From: Trichosphaerium sp. ATCC 40318
Lineage: Eukaryota; Discosea; Flabellinia; Trichosidae
Assembly: GCA_038496445.1 (NCBI GenBank)
Contig: JALMLS010000156.1
Span: forward strand, 62,001-126,000
Direction of reading: 5' to 3'
DNA: 64,000 bases
The position numbers and the translations under genes are program-made. The notes below the pieces were generated by a model, which did not search any database, was not told the origin of the DNA, and worked only from the letters and a program-made list of their open reading frames with translations. This document shows, one piece after another, positions 35,854 through 46,192 of the stretch; positions within the stretch are counted from its first letter, which is position 1, and each line of letters opens with the position of its first letter.

Positions 35854-37608
35854 TTATTGTCCTGATGCAAGTTCTACTCTAGTACTTCCACTACTCATCA
35901 TCTCGACATCTCTGCGATTATTACCATCGCTCATTGGAGATGCACGTGTCTCCCTGTATGGCATTGTCATATTGGAAAAGCACTTTACTTTGAACACAAA
36001 CATTATCAACACTACCAAGATTATACTGATTGCTATGCCTACAAAAACAGAGCTAATGACTGCTATGAGTATATCATCATCTTTTGAAGAACCACAAGAC
36101 TTTTCTCGTAACACATAAATGACAGATTGTCCTAAATAAGGATAAGAAAAAAGGTAAAAGAAAAAAAAGATTTCAGCAAAAACCAAGGAAAAAAATGTGT
36201 ACCGTCGTTTTCTAAACTCTGTTGGACACATTCATCCGAGTCTTTAATTACTACAAAATCATTCACTGGTATACATTTTTCATCTACCCATGATAGACGC
36301 GTGCTATAGAGAGTTAGGAAGGTACGCCATTTGTGATTTAAAAAAAAAAACTTACCCATTTTCGGCATTTAGAACATCAATAACAGTGCCGTTGTCTAAT
36401 AGTAAACAACCATGAACTTCCACAATTACTTGTCCATCAAAAACAAGAGTCTTATTTGTTGCATTAAGGTCTCCTAAGAAACAATAAAACGTCAGCGACT
36501 TCTTAAAGGAAGAACAAAAGTACCAAGTATAACAGTTGTGTTATGAAAAACAATAACGGGCTTAATCGGCGACCACTCTCCTGAATCACATGAGAAGCCT
36601 GATATATCAATTTCACACTTCTCGTCTATTTCTATTGAAAAGTTAGAAATATTCTGAACAAGTGCACGTGCCATAACCAAATATCTGAACGTTTAAGTCA
36701 ATACCACCTTGAATCTCAATACGTGATCGAAAGTCACCACTAGGAAGTTCAAAAGTAGTTACTTCTCTGTCCATGCTTTCTTGAACGACGTCCCCACTGA
36801 AATTTGCTATCGAACCATGTAAACTTAATTGTGCTCTAGGACTTGATGTCTGTGGTTCAGCATGTATAGCAAAGTAGTACTCCCCAGATTTTTGAGTGAA
36901 ATTAAGTGAGGATAAATCCCAATCAAGTTGCCAAAGTTTTTGTAGTCCAGTCAGAGTACTAAAATAAGAGACTGATGTGTTTGGGTACGTTACAGGTGTT
37001 GCTTTGATAGTATCGTTGAAATTAGACGACGTTAGGATAGGTATAACACTAGTAGCGTTGCCAAAGTATAAGGTTATTCTATGTAGGAACTTAGAGCGAA
37101 TTGTGTTTTTCGAATAAAAAAAGAGGAAAAAAAACTATGACGTGATAGGTCATGTTGTTAAAAAGCATTGTTGCTTTGTCTTGCGTTTTCTTATTTTTTG
37201 ACTCACTTTTCGAAGACGTTGGATAAGTCATCTGATTTTTCGCTATCGGTTGCCCACAATCTTATTGATTCTATACGCCATGATTTAGTCGTTTCAGGCA
37301 GAACTAAGTTGTCTCCAATCATCCCAATACTTGTCCCATTCTGAAGACTTAGTGGTAACGTTGCCCAATTACTACGCTTGGGACCTACAAGTCACAGTGT
37401 TATGGTTAAAATTGATGAGAGAAAAGCAGAATCTTGTTAGTGCTTCAGAATTCTTCACGTGCGCAGTATTTTGCTTAAAAGACGTACCATCATTTAGATT
37501 AGATACTGGTAGTGCCCTATTGAAGAGCATTTCGCTTGTAACTGGGAAAACAAACAAGAATACTAGGAGAATTGAAGAGACGGTATAGTTACAATGTGGT
37601 TGCGTCAT
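35854..37608 (-). CDS. Type I membrane protein with beta-rich ectodomain, unknown
   Basis: Signal peptide (MTQPHCNYTVSSILLVFLFV, cleavage likely after VTS), then a long beta-rich, Asn-rich extracellular part (SWRIESIRLWATDSE, GEYYFAIHAEPQ, CEIDISGFSCDSGEW, VIVEVHGCLLLDNGTVIDVL) with many N-x-S/T sites and paired cysteines, then a single helix (ILIAVISSVFVGIAISIILV) and a short tail with KVKCFSN after the membrane and RRDVEMMSSGS near the end. About 440 residues over at least seven exons. Layout suggests a cell-surface adhesion or receptor subunit. No family recognised. Confidence 0.6.
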
Positions 37609-38311
37609 TTGTGGTAATAATGAGAAGTTTTTTTGTACTTTTTCTTTTTTTGTTAAGGAGCACGTTTCACTAAGCGTCAACTTTGATTGTTACGAAATAT
37701 CTATCGACAACTACATGTAGCAATCTATTACTTTTATTCTTAAACATGTTACCTACCTGGACTTAATTTTTATATAAACAGCCATTTAGAATAGAATGCA
37801 CAATTATAAAATGCTTCGCTTTATTTTGTCTACAGTGCACAGTCTTTAATTTGGACTAGAAGCGTAGATATTACTTGTGAAGTATTTTATTCTTAATTGA
37901 TGAAAGTGCAAAAGTGTTAGAGCGATACACAGAACTGACAAACTAAAAACAAGCTTGTAGGAATCACGCGTCAATGCACACAACAGCGTCACACAGCTTT
38001 TTTGGTGTTACGGGGTACAAAATTCGCGGCCTTTATTATTCGGGTAATTAATACAACAATAATCCTTGCTTGAGCCTTTACGAAACAAGAAGCTATAAAA
38101 AAACCGGTTTGTCAGGTTTGAAAGTTTTTAAATTTATCACGTGCTTTTTTTCTGGTTTCGAAAAAAAAATCTGTTGGAGTTAAACTTAGAAACGCTACGA
38201 CTCAGTCACACAGAACTAGAAGCGTTGAAAAACATAACGTACATAGCTCTCTTACTCAAGGGATTAGATAGTTGCCTTGCTAAGAAAGCTATAAAGAAAA
38301 ATAACCAAGAA
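37609..38311. other. Gap; upstream open frame of the F-box/YwqK gene
   Basis: From about 38141 the + strand frame of the next gene is already open and helical-looking (LETLRLSHTELEALKN) but lacks an ATG, so it could be an unrecognised 5' exon. The rest shows only AT-rich spacer and one TCACGTG at about 38137. Confidence 0.35.
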
Positions 38312-38863
38312 ATGAGCGTATCTCCTAGAGAAAGGTGTACTCAAACATGTCCTTTCCTTTCTCTGCCTTTAGAACTTCATTATGCAATATTTACAATGAC
38401 AAAAGAGACATACGCACGTTGGCCTACGCTATGCGTTCAAACAGCTATTACAAGTAGATATAACGACAATTTGGAAAAACACGGCCGTTTCGTCAGGTAC
38501 GTACCATTCATACACGGATTCAGTCAAAGACGCTATCATAATGACAAGGAAGACGGTCCACATAAGATTTGGTTTAAAAACGGGCAACTACGCGAACTGA
38601 GATACTTCAAAAACGGCGTTCTAGAGGGTGAGAGAACACTATGGCATTATAATGGAGTTATTAGAGAGAAGAGTAATACAAAGAATGGTGTATTGGATGG
38701 AGAGTACCAAAGATGGTATAGGAACGGGACACTAAAGGAACAAGGATATATGAAACGTGGTTTAAAGAATGGAGTGTTTAAACTGTGGGATAGCTATGGT
38801 AACTTGAAATATGAAAGAGTCTTTAAGGATGGGAAGAAACAGAGTCAATCACTTAGTTTGTAA
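38312..38863 (+). CDS. F-box protein with YwqK/MORN-variant repeats
   Basis: About 183 residues from the first ATG. After MSVSPRERCTQTCPF comes an F-box-like segment (LSLPLELHYAIFTMTKETYA), then a linker and four or five MORN-variant repeats (EDGPHKIWFKNGQLRELRYF; GVLEGERTLWHYNGVIREKS; GVLDGEYQRWYRNGTLKEQG; GLKNGVFKLWDSYGNLKYER). The units are the same type as in the long array at 24847 but more diverged, so this is a paralogue. F-box plus repeats suggests an SCF adaptor in which the repeats recruit a target; target unknown. This stretch is intronless, unusual in this window. Confidence 0.7.
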   Translation: MSVSPRERCTQTCPFLSLPLELHYAIFTMTKETYARWPTLCVQTAITSRYNDNLEKHGRFVRYVPFIHGFSQRRYHNDKEDGPHKIWFKNGQLRELRYFKNGVLEGERTLWHYNGVIREKSNTKNGVLDGEYQRWYRNGTLKEQGYMKRGLKNGVFKLWDSYGNLKYERVFKDGKKQSQSLSL

Positions 38864-39221
38864 AGGCAAGAAAAGCGAAAAATAAATATTGTATTCTTCT
38901 CTATGCAATGTAAAATGACATAACGTTTCTTTGTTAAGCAAAGTGGAATTCGCCATTTTTTTTTTTATCCGTTTGCAACGGTTTGAGGTAAAGTTTATGT
39001 TATAATGTACGCAGTATGGATCAGAGTGGTAGCTGGCGTGTAATATTTATTGCTTGCCTCACTAAGGGCTGATACAAGTTCAGTACAATTAAGCCCCCAT
39101 TGTGCATATCTTACAAGCAACAAGCCAAGCAAAAATTTGTAAGTAGAAATTAAGTACTTTTTTGACAACAGTACATTTTAGTTTGTGTCTGTTGAATTTT
39201 AAAAAATATGGTGTTACTTAA
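38864..39221. other. Convergent intergenic spacer
   Basis: No coding signal; AT-rich with homopolymers. Confidence 0.5.
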
Positions 39222-41234
39222 TTATTTGCGCCACAATAAACCTCTAATTTTAAGGTGTGGTGGGTTTCTTCTCTCTGGTGCTTCTGGATCCCTTGGTACT
39301 TTTTCTAAATTACAATGTGATAAGACACGTTTTACAAAGTAAGCTTCTTGTTCTTTTGTTATCTCTTCTTTGTACTGACGGCGAAAGAATTGAGATATGG
39401 CACTAAATGAAGATATTAATCAACACAGCAACGCACAGAACACAAAACAAAGACAAAACAAAAAAGAAGAAAAAAAGAGGAAAAAAAAACCCTGTAAAGT
39501 TGCAACTACTGTAGCCGGTTAGGGGTAACAAAAAATTTTAACAATCAAGATAAATCAAATAACTGTGTACCTTTCTAAGTTTGGTAATAGAGTCTGATTC
39601 CAAGAAGGGTATCTAAAAGAACAATTACTTTGATAAACTAACTGCACAAAAAAACCAGTACGTTTTGTTTTGTTCAATTACATTGAGTAACCAGTAGACC
39701 AGGGATTCACATCGTGTATCAAGTAAGTGTTTTACAAAATTACCTTTACCGCTAGAACCAAAAAACATATTTACAGATATAGCAGTAGTGTCCTAAAAAC
39801 AATAAGAAGAATAATAATAGCGAACAAGTTATGGCTTGTTTCAATGTATATTATCACTATGCAAAAGAAATATGTAGTGCTTTTGAAATTCATACGGAGC
39901 ATTTACATATTGCACAAGTTGACAGGACATGTCATGACAAAAAGAAGAAAAAAAAAACAAAAAAAAAGTTCTTAGCTTACCGAAGTTACTTGATGCCAAT
40001 AGAAAGCTGGAATGAATAATGCATCACCTAAGGTTATTTAGTTTTTTTTCAATCAAAAGCTTGTAATAGTATGTTCGTCTCCTTCTTACCAGGCTCAAGA
40101 TGATGAACTTCAGGTGCCATATCTTTAAACAAAGGGAATTTTTTTATGTCTGGGTTATCACAATCTACTTGTGATTGTATTGTTCTTCCTTTACTTCCCA
40201 TCTTATTTGGATACATTGCCTAAATAATAACTTAATGGTGGAATGAAAGGTAGTGGACAGACAAGTAACGTACATGAAACTTTTCATACGAATACAGTTT
40301 TATAGTTTTCGAACCGTGTAGCTGAACTAAGAGTCCATCATCTGGGTCTACATGACAATATTCATAATGGCCTTCATGTGCTATCCATAGAAATGGCCCT
40401 AGTTAAAATACATGAGTAATTAAGCAAAAAACGTGGGCGATGATGAGAGGTCAAAAACAAAAATAGCGTTCTGCTTCTAGATTTTTTTGCACGTGACATG
40501 TTGACGGAAATTGTTAGTTGTACCTCCATGTAAATTACCAATAAATGAAGGAATCTCGAGGTCTAGTTATGTTTAATAAATAAAGGGTAAGGATGAGATG
40601 TGACATCAAAAACCTTCAAGTAATTCAGGATATAATCTCTTCAAATTTTGAACAGCAAGGTAGTATTTGGAAGCTGTTTTAGAGCCAGACAATAAGCGTT
40701 TGATATAGTCTGAGAACTTCATTTTTACAATCTAGGTATAAATGAGCTCCAGGTAGAGCTTAAAGAACACAATCAACTCCCGAAGTCAAGGGCAATAAAA
40801 AAAAACTTCGCAAGCAGTTTTAGCCTTTGTACGGTACCTTATACTCCGTTCCAACCTTATAGGATGCCTCTGTTTCCTTCTTGCGCACCCAAAACTGACA
40901 GATAACGGTAAATACTTTAAACGTACGCTAAATTATTCAAAGTTACCTCTGTATCTCCAACACGCGAAGAAAGTCCTTCTGGCGTCCTTCAAACTTTAAT
41001 TCCGTGTTGTAAAATATTTTATTGCTTTAGTACCATTTTGTAGCAGGCCAATTGCTGGCTAAACCCCTTAGAACAGCAGGTATACCTAAATTATTACAAT
41101 ACGCCTCAAAATGAACGTCACGCACCTTTGTTGACGAATTCTGTTCTAAACTCTTCCTGATCAATATCGCCAGGGACTTCACGGCCTGTGGCCTCCATCG
41201 TGTCACTGATACCGAGGTGACTTAATTCATCCAT
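39222..41234 (-). CDS. JmjC/cupin-8 domain 2-oxoglutarate oxygenase
   Basis: Multi-exon gene of about 370 residues. MDELSHLGISDTMEATGREV leads to QEEFRTEFVNKGIPAVLRGL and SNWPATKW, the typical N-terminal lead of cupin-8 JmjC proteins. The core reads EIPSFIGNLHGG, GPFLWIAHEGHYEYCHVDPD with the Fe-binding His-x-Asp, LLVQLHGSKTIKLYS, HAMYPNKMGSKGRTIQS, and EPGDALFIPAFYWHQVTS with the distal His. These enzymes use Fe(II) and 2-oxoglutarate to hydroxylate proteins or RNA; the layout resembles FIH/JMJD-type small JmjC proteins rather than multidomain histone demethylases. The C-terminus is basic and Pro-rich. Its start codon is 24 bases from the divergent DeSI gene. Confidence 0.83.
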
Positions 41235-41258
41235 GTTTTATTTTAAAATTACTCAACG

Positions 41259-42595
41259 ATGGCAGGCATTCAGGTATCAATAAACGTCTATGATCTGTCG
41301 CCTCACAATAAATACATGAACCCAATAGGGTTTGGAATTTACCACAGGTAAAAACGAAGCGCGTGTCTAACCTATTCACAACTAATAACGTGTAGTGGTG
41401 TACAAATAAACGGCAAAGGTACAATTTATTTATAACTAATCAAAAAACCAATGCGATTACAGAAATAAGCTTTGGGTACCACGAGTACAACTTCCCTGGT
41501 ATATTCGATATAGCACCAAAAACTGCTCCAGGTATGCTTGTATTTACTTTAAATAGCGTCGAAACTACCTCATACTAACATTAATAATAGGGGCTATATT
41601 CAGGTTGGGTTTTAAACTGTATAGCGTTAGCTAATATGATTATAGAGAGAATATACACTTGGGAACAACTTCCAAAACACAAGAGGAGATTAAAGCTATT
41701 CTTGTTGATATGGGTAAATCTTTTATTGGTTGCCGTTATAACATGCTTCATAAGTACGTAATCAGCAGTCTTTTACCATTTTAGGACGCCAATCAAATTT
41801 ATTTTTTTCTTCGCCTGTGTTACCAACAGCGCTCTCTTCGTGTTTGTTGAGCTAACGACAATATTCTATTGATTGTATACCACTTGTTTAAAGAAAAACT
41901 GCAACGACAACAGCCCCATGGGCGTAGTTTTCGAAATAGAATTTTACTGCAGCTTAAAAAAAAATAGTGCTAACCACCTCTTGTCTTGTAGGAATTGTAA
42001 TCACTTTTGTGATGCGTTTTTGAAACGTTTAATAAATAGAGGTTTACCAAGGTGGGTTAATAGACTTGCATGGTATGGTGGTACGTTGTTTTAACACCAA
42101 ATTTTCGAACCGGAACAAATATTGTTTTTTGACACATTGCATTTTTCTTTTGACACGTCATATTCAACTCTTTGAAAAAATGACTTTACTCAAATCCCAC
42201 TGCTGTAAATTTGAATTATTAACATACTCTTCTATTAGGTGCATTTGAGTGCTGGCTACCAGATAGCTTAACGGGCAAAGATCGCCCTGATACGCCAACA
42301 GGCGCTAATGTTCAACAAGAAGAACGATACGTTGCATACAGCGGTCAAGGATATCGCTTATCATCCAGTGATCAAGCCCAAATTGATCTAGACGATTATG
42401 AGGATATTACACTATCCAGAGAAGAAAAACGCCGTATAATGGCAGAGGTACAAACCCTAAAGATATTAATTACTTTTTCTGTTGCAGCAAAAGTTATGAC
42501 AATTTAAATCCCACTATTTGTTCGTACTGTGTCTTTTGTTTTCCTCACAATATTATTAGGCTACAACAAAGAGATTGATACGACATCCTGCCTAA
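41259..42595 (+). CDS. PPPDE/DeSI-type cysteine isopeptidase
   Basis: About 230 residues over eight exons. MAGIQVSINVYDLSPHNKYM starts the domain; GFGIYHSGVQINGKEISFGY carries the first catalytic residue (His in YHSGV), IFDIAPKTAPGAIF and GTTSKTQEEIKAILVDMGK follow, and NCNHFCDAFLKRLINRGLP supplies the catalytic Cys and the Pro-Trp-Val-Asn-Arg-Leu-Ala end of the domain. This is the PPPDE fold; animal members (DeSI) remove SUMO, or are debated as deubiquitinases and depalmitoylases. The tail (DDYEDITLSREEKRRIM) is acidic then basic. A hydrophobic frame inside the 232-base intron ending at 41991 is not coding. Confidence 0.87.
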
Positions 42596-42784
42596 TATTG
42601 TTGTGCAGTTTAAAACAATCGCAAGTGACGCTGATGATCAAAAAAAAAGTGCCTTATGTAAAATAGTTTAAGTCAAAGTCTCGTGTTGGTTTTTGTAGTT
42701 TTGTCATTTAAACACCACAACTAACGGATCGTTGTTGCGTTGACAGCATCAATAGCATTTATACGTCCATAAAAAGCAACAATA

Positions 42785-45770
42785 ATGGGAAATACCAACA
42801 GTAGCCCTTCATCAGTTGAAACAGTTCACTTCACAACGGTTTTACCATCAGTAGAGACAATCATTGTCGGTTAGTTGTTTTTGTAACAAAAGCATTAAAA
42901 TTACATCTAGAGTATAAAATCCCATAACCCTACGCTCTTGGAGCGTTTTAGGGTATTTGTTCAAACTTAAAACAAAATTCATGCGTTTTGTCTTCAAACA
43001 CCCGAAACTGTATTTTCAGGTTTAAAAAACCCTACGTTTAGTATTTAACACTTCTTTAATAATAGTTTAGGACAGTACTTACAACCATACTTCGATGAAA
43101 CAGTTGAGAAAGCGCGAAGTCGCCTTACACAAGAGCAAATCGCCAAGGTACGTTGTCTTTACCTCACTGAGTTCAACCATTGTGCACTTTCCTTCTTTTC
43201 GATTGTTTTTGGAAAGTGCCACGTGACCAAGTATCTATTTTTTCAAGGAGCAGTAACCTTCTCGTTTTTAACATGCTGTAGCTAAAAGAAGTACTGGGGG
43301 ATTCTCCTTCTAGAGAAGTTGCGGATGTTCGTCATAAAATAAGCAAGCCATTACCTGAGAGTGCATCGGATACAGCCAAAGCAGTTCTTAATTTTACAAT
43401 GTGCAATGTTCCTAAAGTGATAGAGGTAGCTTCATAGTAACCAAAGTTAGCACTAATTACCGTCTTAGTATCTAGAGAAAGGCGGGGATCCTAATCTTAT
43501 GATAGATGATAAGTCTTTTGGATGTAAGTGGATGGGCAAGTTTTACGCAGGTATGAATGAGAATTTGTTTCAAAAACCTAATCTATCGAATAAGGTTCAT
43601 GGACTTGTATGAATGGTCGTCTTAATGGTGTCAATTATTCTCGCCGTATTTGTTCCGCTGATGCTATTAATTGTATGCATCATGCATTGTTGCATGGTGG
43701 AAAGATTGGATCGGAAGTCGTTGAAGATTACAACAATGGTAAATGTTGTAAAGAAACAAAGGAGTTCTTAGACAAGGTTTTCTCTGTTATCGATAAAGAC
43801 GAGCTTCCAAGTCTTCGTCAAGTCAATACACAACACTATGAGGTTTGAATTAAACAATTATATATAATGCTAAGTCGTTACTTTAGTTTAAAGTTTCAAA
43901 GGTGATCAAAGGCGACAAGGAACTTGAAGGACAAGTTCTTCATGTCAAAACAAAATCACAAAAAAAAGGAGGAAAATTTCGTATGTTCTCTTTTTAATCT
44001 CAGATGTTTTACGCCTGACCCTTAACTTTAGCTATACCTCAATTCATCAACACTATGCTCTTTGTTAACGAAAAAAAAGAGCTTGAGTTTTATGGTGCAC
44101 CTTGTATGTTTGATAAACCAACAGAAATACCTGACATACAAATTGACGATTTTGAGAAATTCCCAATACGTTTACAACATTTACACTCAAGTAAAGCTTT
44201 CTTCCCTAGCATTGTATTTTCTTCTCAAGTACGTGGTAGTATTTCTTTTATTGGCGTAACCGTGTTGGTTGCCATCATTTCACCTTCACGAGGTATGAGG
44301 CTAATGAGGTTCTTTGTTTAGGTTAAACAACTGGTTGAATCAGGATCACTTGTTCTTGATTTTAAAGGAGGCCTTAAACACTTGACAGGTGTAAAAGATA
44401 ATCCAATAGTTGTATCTGAAGATGAATTATGCCTAAGCTTCAAGTTCAACTGTACAACAAATGAAATAACTGAAGTGAATGGAACACTTTGGGATGCGTT
44501 TTCTCCTGATTTGAAGAAAAAATCACCAAAGCTCAAACAACAGACACTGTCGACGTTCTCGTTATCATTTATTGGAACAACGTTCCAAAAGCCTCCATTG
44601 ATACTACGCACACGAAAACTTATTCTACAAGGTGATATAGTCGGTGTGAACAAAGGTACAAAGTCAACTCAGTGAGCACAGCCATTGACTCGTCTTTAGA
44701 CTTTGGATTTTCTCTTTGCTTCTCTGTACGACAACCAACACTTCTTACCAAATGGGAGTTTAGAAAGTTCTGTGGTGATCCTAAATGTGTCAATGTTTAT
44801 CGCAGTATCGATATTGAGTTAGATATTGATAACGATGAACCCTCAGAAGTCATAGAAGGCATACAAGACAAACTATCGGTAAGTAAATTAATAATAAAAA
44901 ATTGCTACAACTTAGCAGTTTCTACTCTAATGCGTCTTAGATTACTATTGGAAAACACCCCGTAGTATCACCAAAAGATAGCGCTGATGACATATCGAGT
45001 GTACCTATCATAGGTGAACTTGTTGGAGCTTTTGCAGCGTTTGGTGGTGGTAACTCAAAGAAACAGCGTATGATTGCAGCTGACAGCGAAGTCATTCTAA
45101 AATATGAGCCTCCACAAAAGTTAGAACTTATAGAAACTATTAAGATGTCTGATAGAGGTATGTCCATAGCAATGGTGAATTCAACACCGTGTATTCGTTT
45201 ATCTAGATCTAATGTATATTTGTAGAACGATTTGTACAAGAGTTGTACTTGAAGAAAAAATCTCTGTATCTGGCTATTCTGAAATCACGTGATTGTGCCT
45301 TCCCTGTTCGTTCTGTACGAATTGGAAATGTTATTTATGAGAATTGGGATGGAGCTATGAGTATGCACTCTATTAGTATGATGCGCCCGTCAGAGAATCT
45401 ACGACACATGTTGCTCCAATTGAACCAACAACCGAGCCAAAAAAAGCAAAACCTCCAAAGTACGAAAAACAACCGTAAATGAATTTTGTTAAAGTTTGGT
45501 TGTAGGCCAGTTGAACAGAAAGCTACCACTTCACCGGGATTATCTAATGATATCACCAGCCTCACTCTTTCCCTTGAGTTACTTTCTATGGATGTAAGAG
45601 CATCACGTGATGAGGTAAAGGCATTAAGAGTACAACAAGAAAAACAAAAAAAAGAATATGATGAACAAGTTAAATCGATTGCAATACGAGAAACAAATAC
45701 AACACAATTACTTAAAAGTGTAGAGACAATGCTTAAATCTCATAACACTGGGCTTTGTACTATACTATAA
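42785..45770 (+). CDS. Large unknown protein with N-myristoylation signal and C-terminal CaaX box
   Basis: About 700 residues over a dozen exons. The start MGNTNSSPSS fits the N-myristoyltransferase consensus (Gly2, Ser6). The end GLCTIL followed by TAA is a CaaX box whose Leu predicts geranylgeranylation. The first half is mixed alpha/beta with several Cys (CKWMGKFYAGSWTCMNGR; YSRRICSADAINCMHHALLH). The middle is beta-rich (GSLVLDFKGGLKHLTGV; KFNCTTNEITEVNGTLWDAF). A glycine-rich turn (GAFAAFGGGNSKKQR) precedes a Pro/Lys/Thr-rich linker and a coiled coil (VRASRDEVKALRVQQEKQKK) just before the CaaX box. I recognise no family. The exon before the Pro-rich linker closes with donor GTACGA in phase 0. 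Confidence 0.7.
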
Positions 45771-46192
45771 AACCATGCTTCAAAATAAAATGTTTCTTTC
45801 GTTTTGACTAATAAAAAAACTCCTTCAAAATTCCTAGCAAGCTTCATTGGCAAAACAGTAGTTTTTGTAATACTCTGTACTTAATATATCCGGCCTTGGT
45901 ACCCTTACAGTTTTCGTTACTACTTTAATACAACTTTACTCTTACGCCCATTCTCCATGCCTTGTTTACAAGTTTTTGATCATTCAATTGTGCACGTGTT
46001 TTCATGTGAATCCCATGCGTTTTCTGCTTCAGATCTCTGAAATGCAGTGAAAAACATGAAGACGCTGTTGGAATATGCTTGCTAAAAAAAGTTCCTTACA
46101 GTAATCTGAGTCTACTTAGTGACGCCCTGGTTTCGGTGCACACCTGCCCTGGCATTTTGCGGAGACGACAACAAATATCTTTGCTCCCAGAT
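45771..46192. other. Intergenic spacer between tandem genes
   Basis: Presumably terminator of the lipid-anchored protein gene and promoter of the propeller gene; includes a CACGTG near 45993. No gene. Confidence 0.45.

Noticed and set aside
35828-36118. 96-codon + strand ORF
   Set aside because: It is antisense to the well-supported membrane helix and tail of the minus-strand type I protein.
41770-41880. Hydrophobic frame (TPIKFIFFFACVTN) as a membrane segment of the DeSI protein
   Set aside because: It lies inside the intron between MLHK and NCNHF; splicing to 41992 restores the catalytic Cys block.
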